A stretch of 52,818 nt of DNA from Kibdelosporangium sp. MJ126-NF4 (GTDB lineage Bacteria > Actinomycetota > Actinomycetes > Mycobacteriales > Pseudonocardiaceae): the NCBI RefSeq assembly GCF_000826545.1, contig NZ_CDME01000018.1:1-52818 (forward strand), read 5' to 3'. The stretch's first letter is position 1. Each line of letters starts with the position of its first letter. The notes under the pieces were generated by a model, which saw only the letters and a list, made by a program, of their open reading frames with translations, ran no database searches and had not been told where the DNA came from. The position numbers were made by a program, and so were the translations under genes. Of the stretch, positions 52,675 to 52,818 are shown in pieces.

Positions 52675-52818
<144 letters not shown>

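Overview
The window is high-GC actinobacterial DNA, most likely from a Pseudonocardiales genus such as Amycolatopsis, Kibdelosporangium or Lentzea. The evidence is the frequent GTG starts, a WhiB3/WhiD-type regulator, an rsbW-sigF pair, a trifunctional fadA-fadB pair, the glgX-treY-treZ trehalose pathway, an arginine cluster of the argCJBDFR type, and an actinobacterial 16S rRNA start at the right edge. The genus is an inference.

Region by region. (1) 1-6.35 kb: a P450 and a double-headed TetR regulator, divergent from fadA-fadB (beta-oxidation). (2) 6.35-10.56 kb: an accessory insert. It carries a BldC-like small MerR protein beside six head-to-tail 9-bp repeats, two unknown genes, and a three-gene secretion-like cassette (EspC-like protein, DUF1023 hydrolase, lipoprotein). 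The insert ends in a fossil junction that fuses the 3' end of a SnoaL-like gene to the 3' end and terminator of fadB. The intact genes lie on either side of the insert. (3) 10.6-18.6 kb: CAP-domain protein, SnoaL-like protein, WhiB3, PadR with an MFS pump, the sigF stress module with matching promoters, and LigD split into a PE-ligase gene and a polymerase gene. (4) 18.7-27.1 kb: a small unknown gene, then malQ, glgX, treY and treZ, which together process glycogen or maltodextrin to trehalose. (5) 27.1-28.9 kb: about 1.8 kb without an intact gene. It holds a 1-kb palindromic repeat element and a broken XRE regulator, followed by a group 2 sigma factor. (6) 29.9-34.9 kb: a J-domain/NERD fusion, a tRNA-like gene with an abnormal anticodon arm, a metallo-hydrolase, an amidohydrolase and a serine hydrolase. 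(7) 34.9-38.65 kb: fragments of IS982, IS3, IS110 and IS30 transposases and a low-GC DGQHR-type gene. This stretch lies between two paralogous serine hydrolases. (8) 40-50.8 kb: carboxylesterase, then argC-J-B-D-F-R and argH (argG is absent), a VOC protein, an alkyladenine glycosylase and an unusually short P450, nearly all coupled by overlapping stop and start codons. (9) 50.9-52.8 kb: tyrS, the rrn promoters and leader, and the first ~140 nt of 16S rRNA.

The strongest unexplained signals are the 9-bp repeat array beside the BldC-like gene, the tRNA-like gene with a 29-nt anticodon arm and encoded CCA, the 1-kb inverted-repeat element, the fadB/SnoaL duplication junction with its flanked cassette, and the 330-residue P450. 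All calls were made by reading the sequence; no database search was run.
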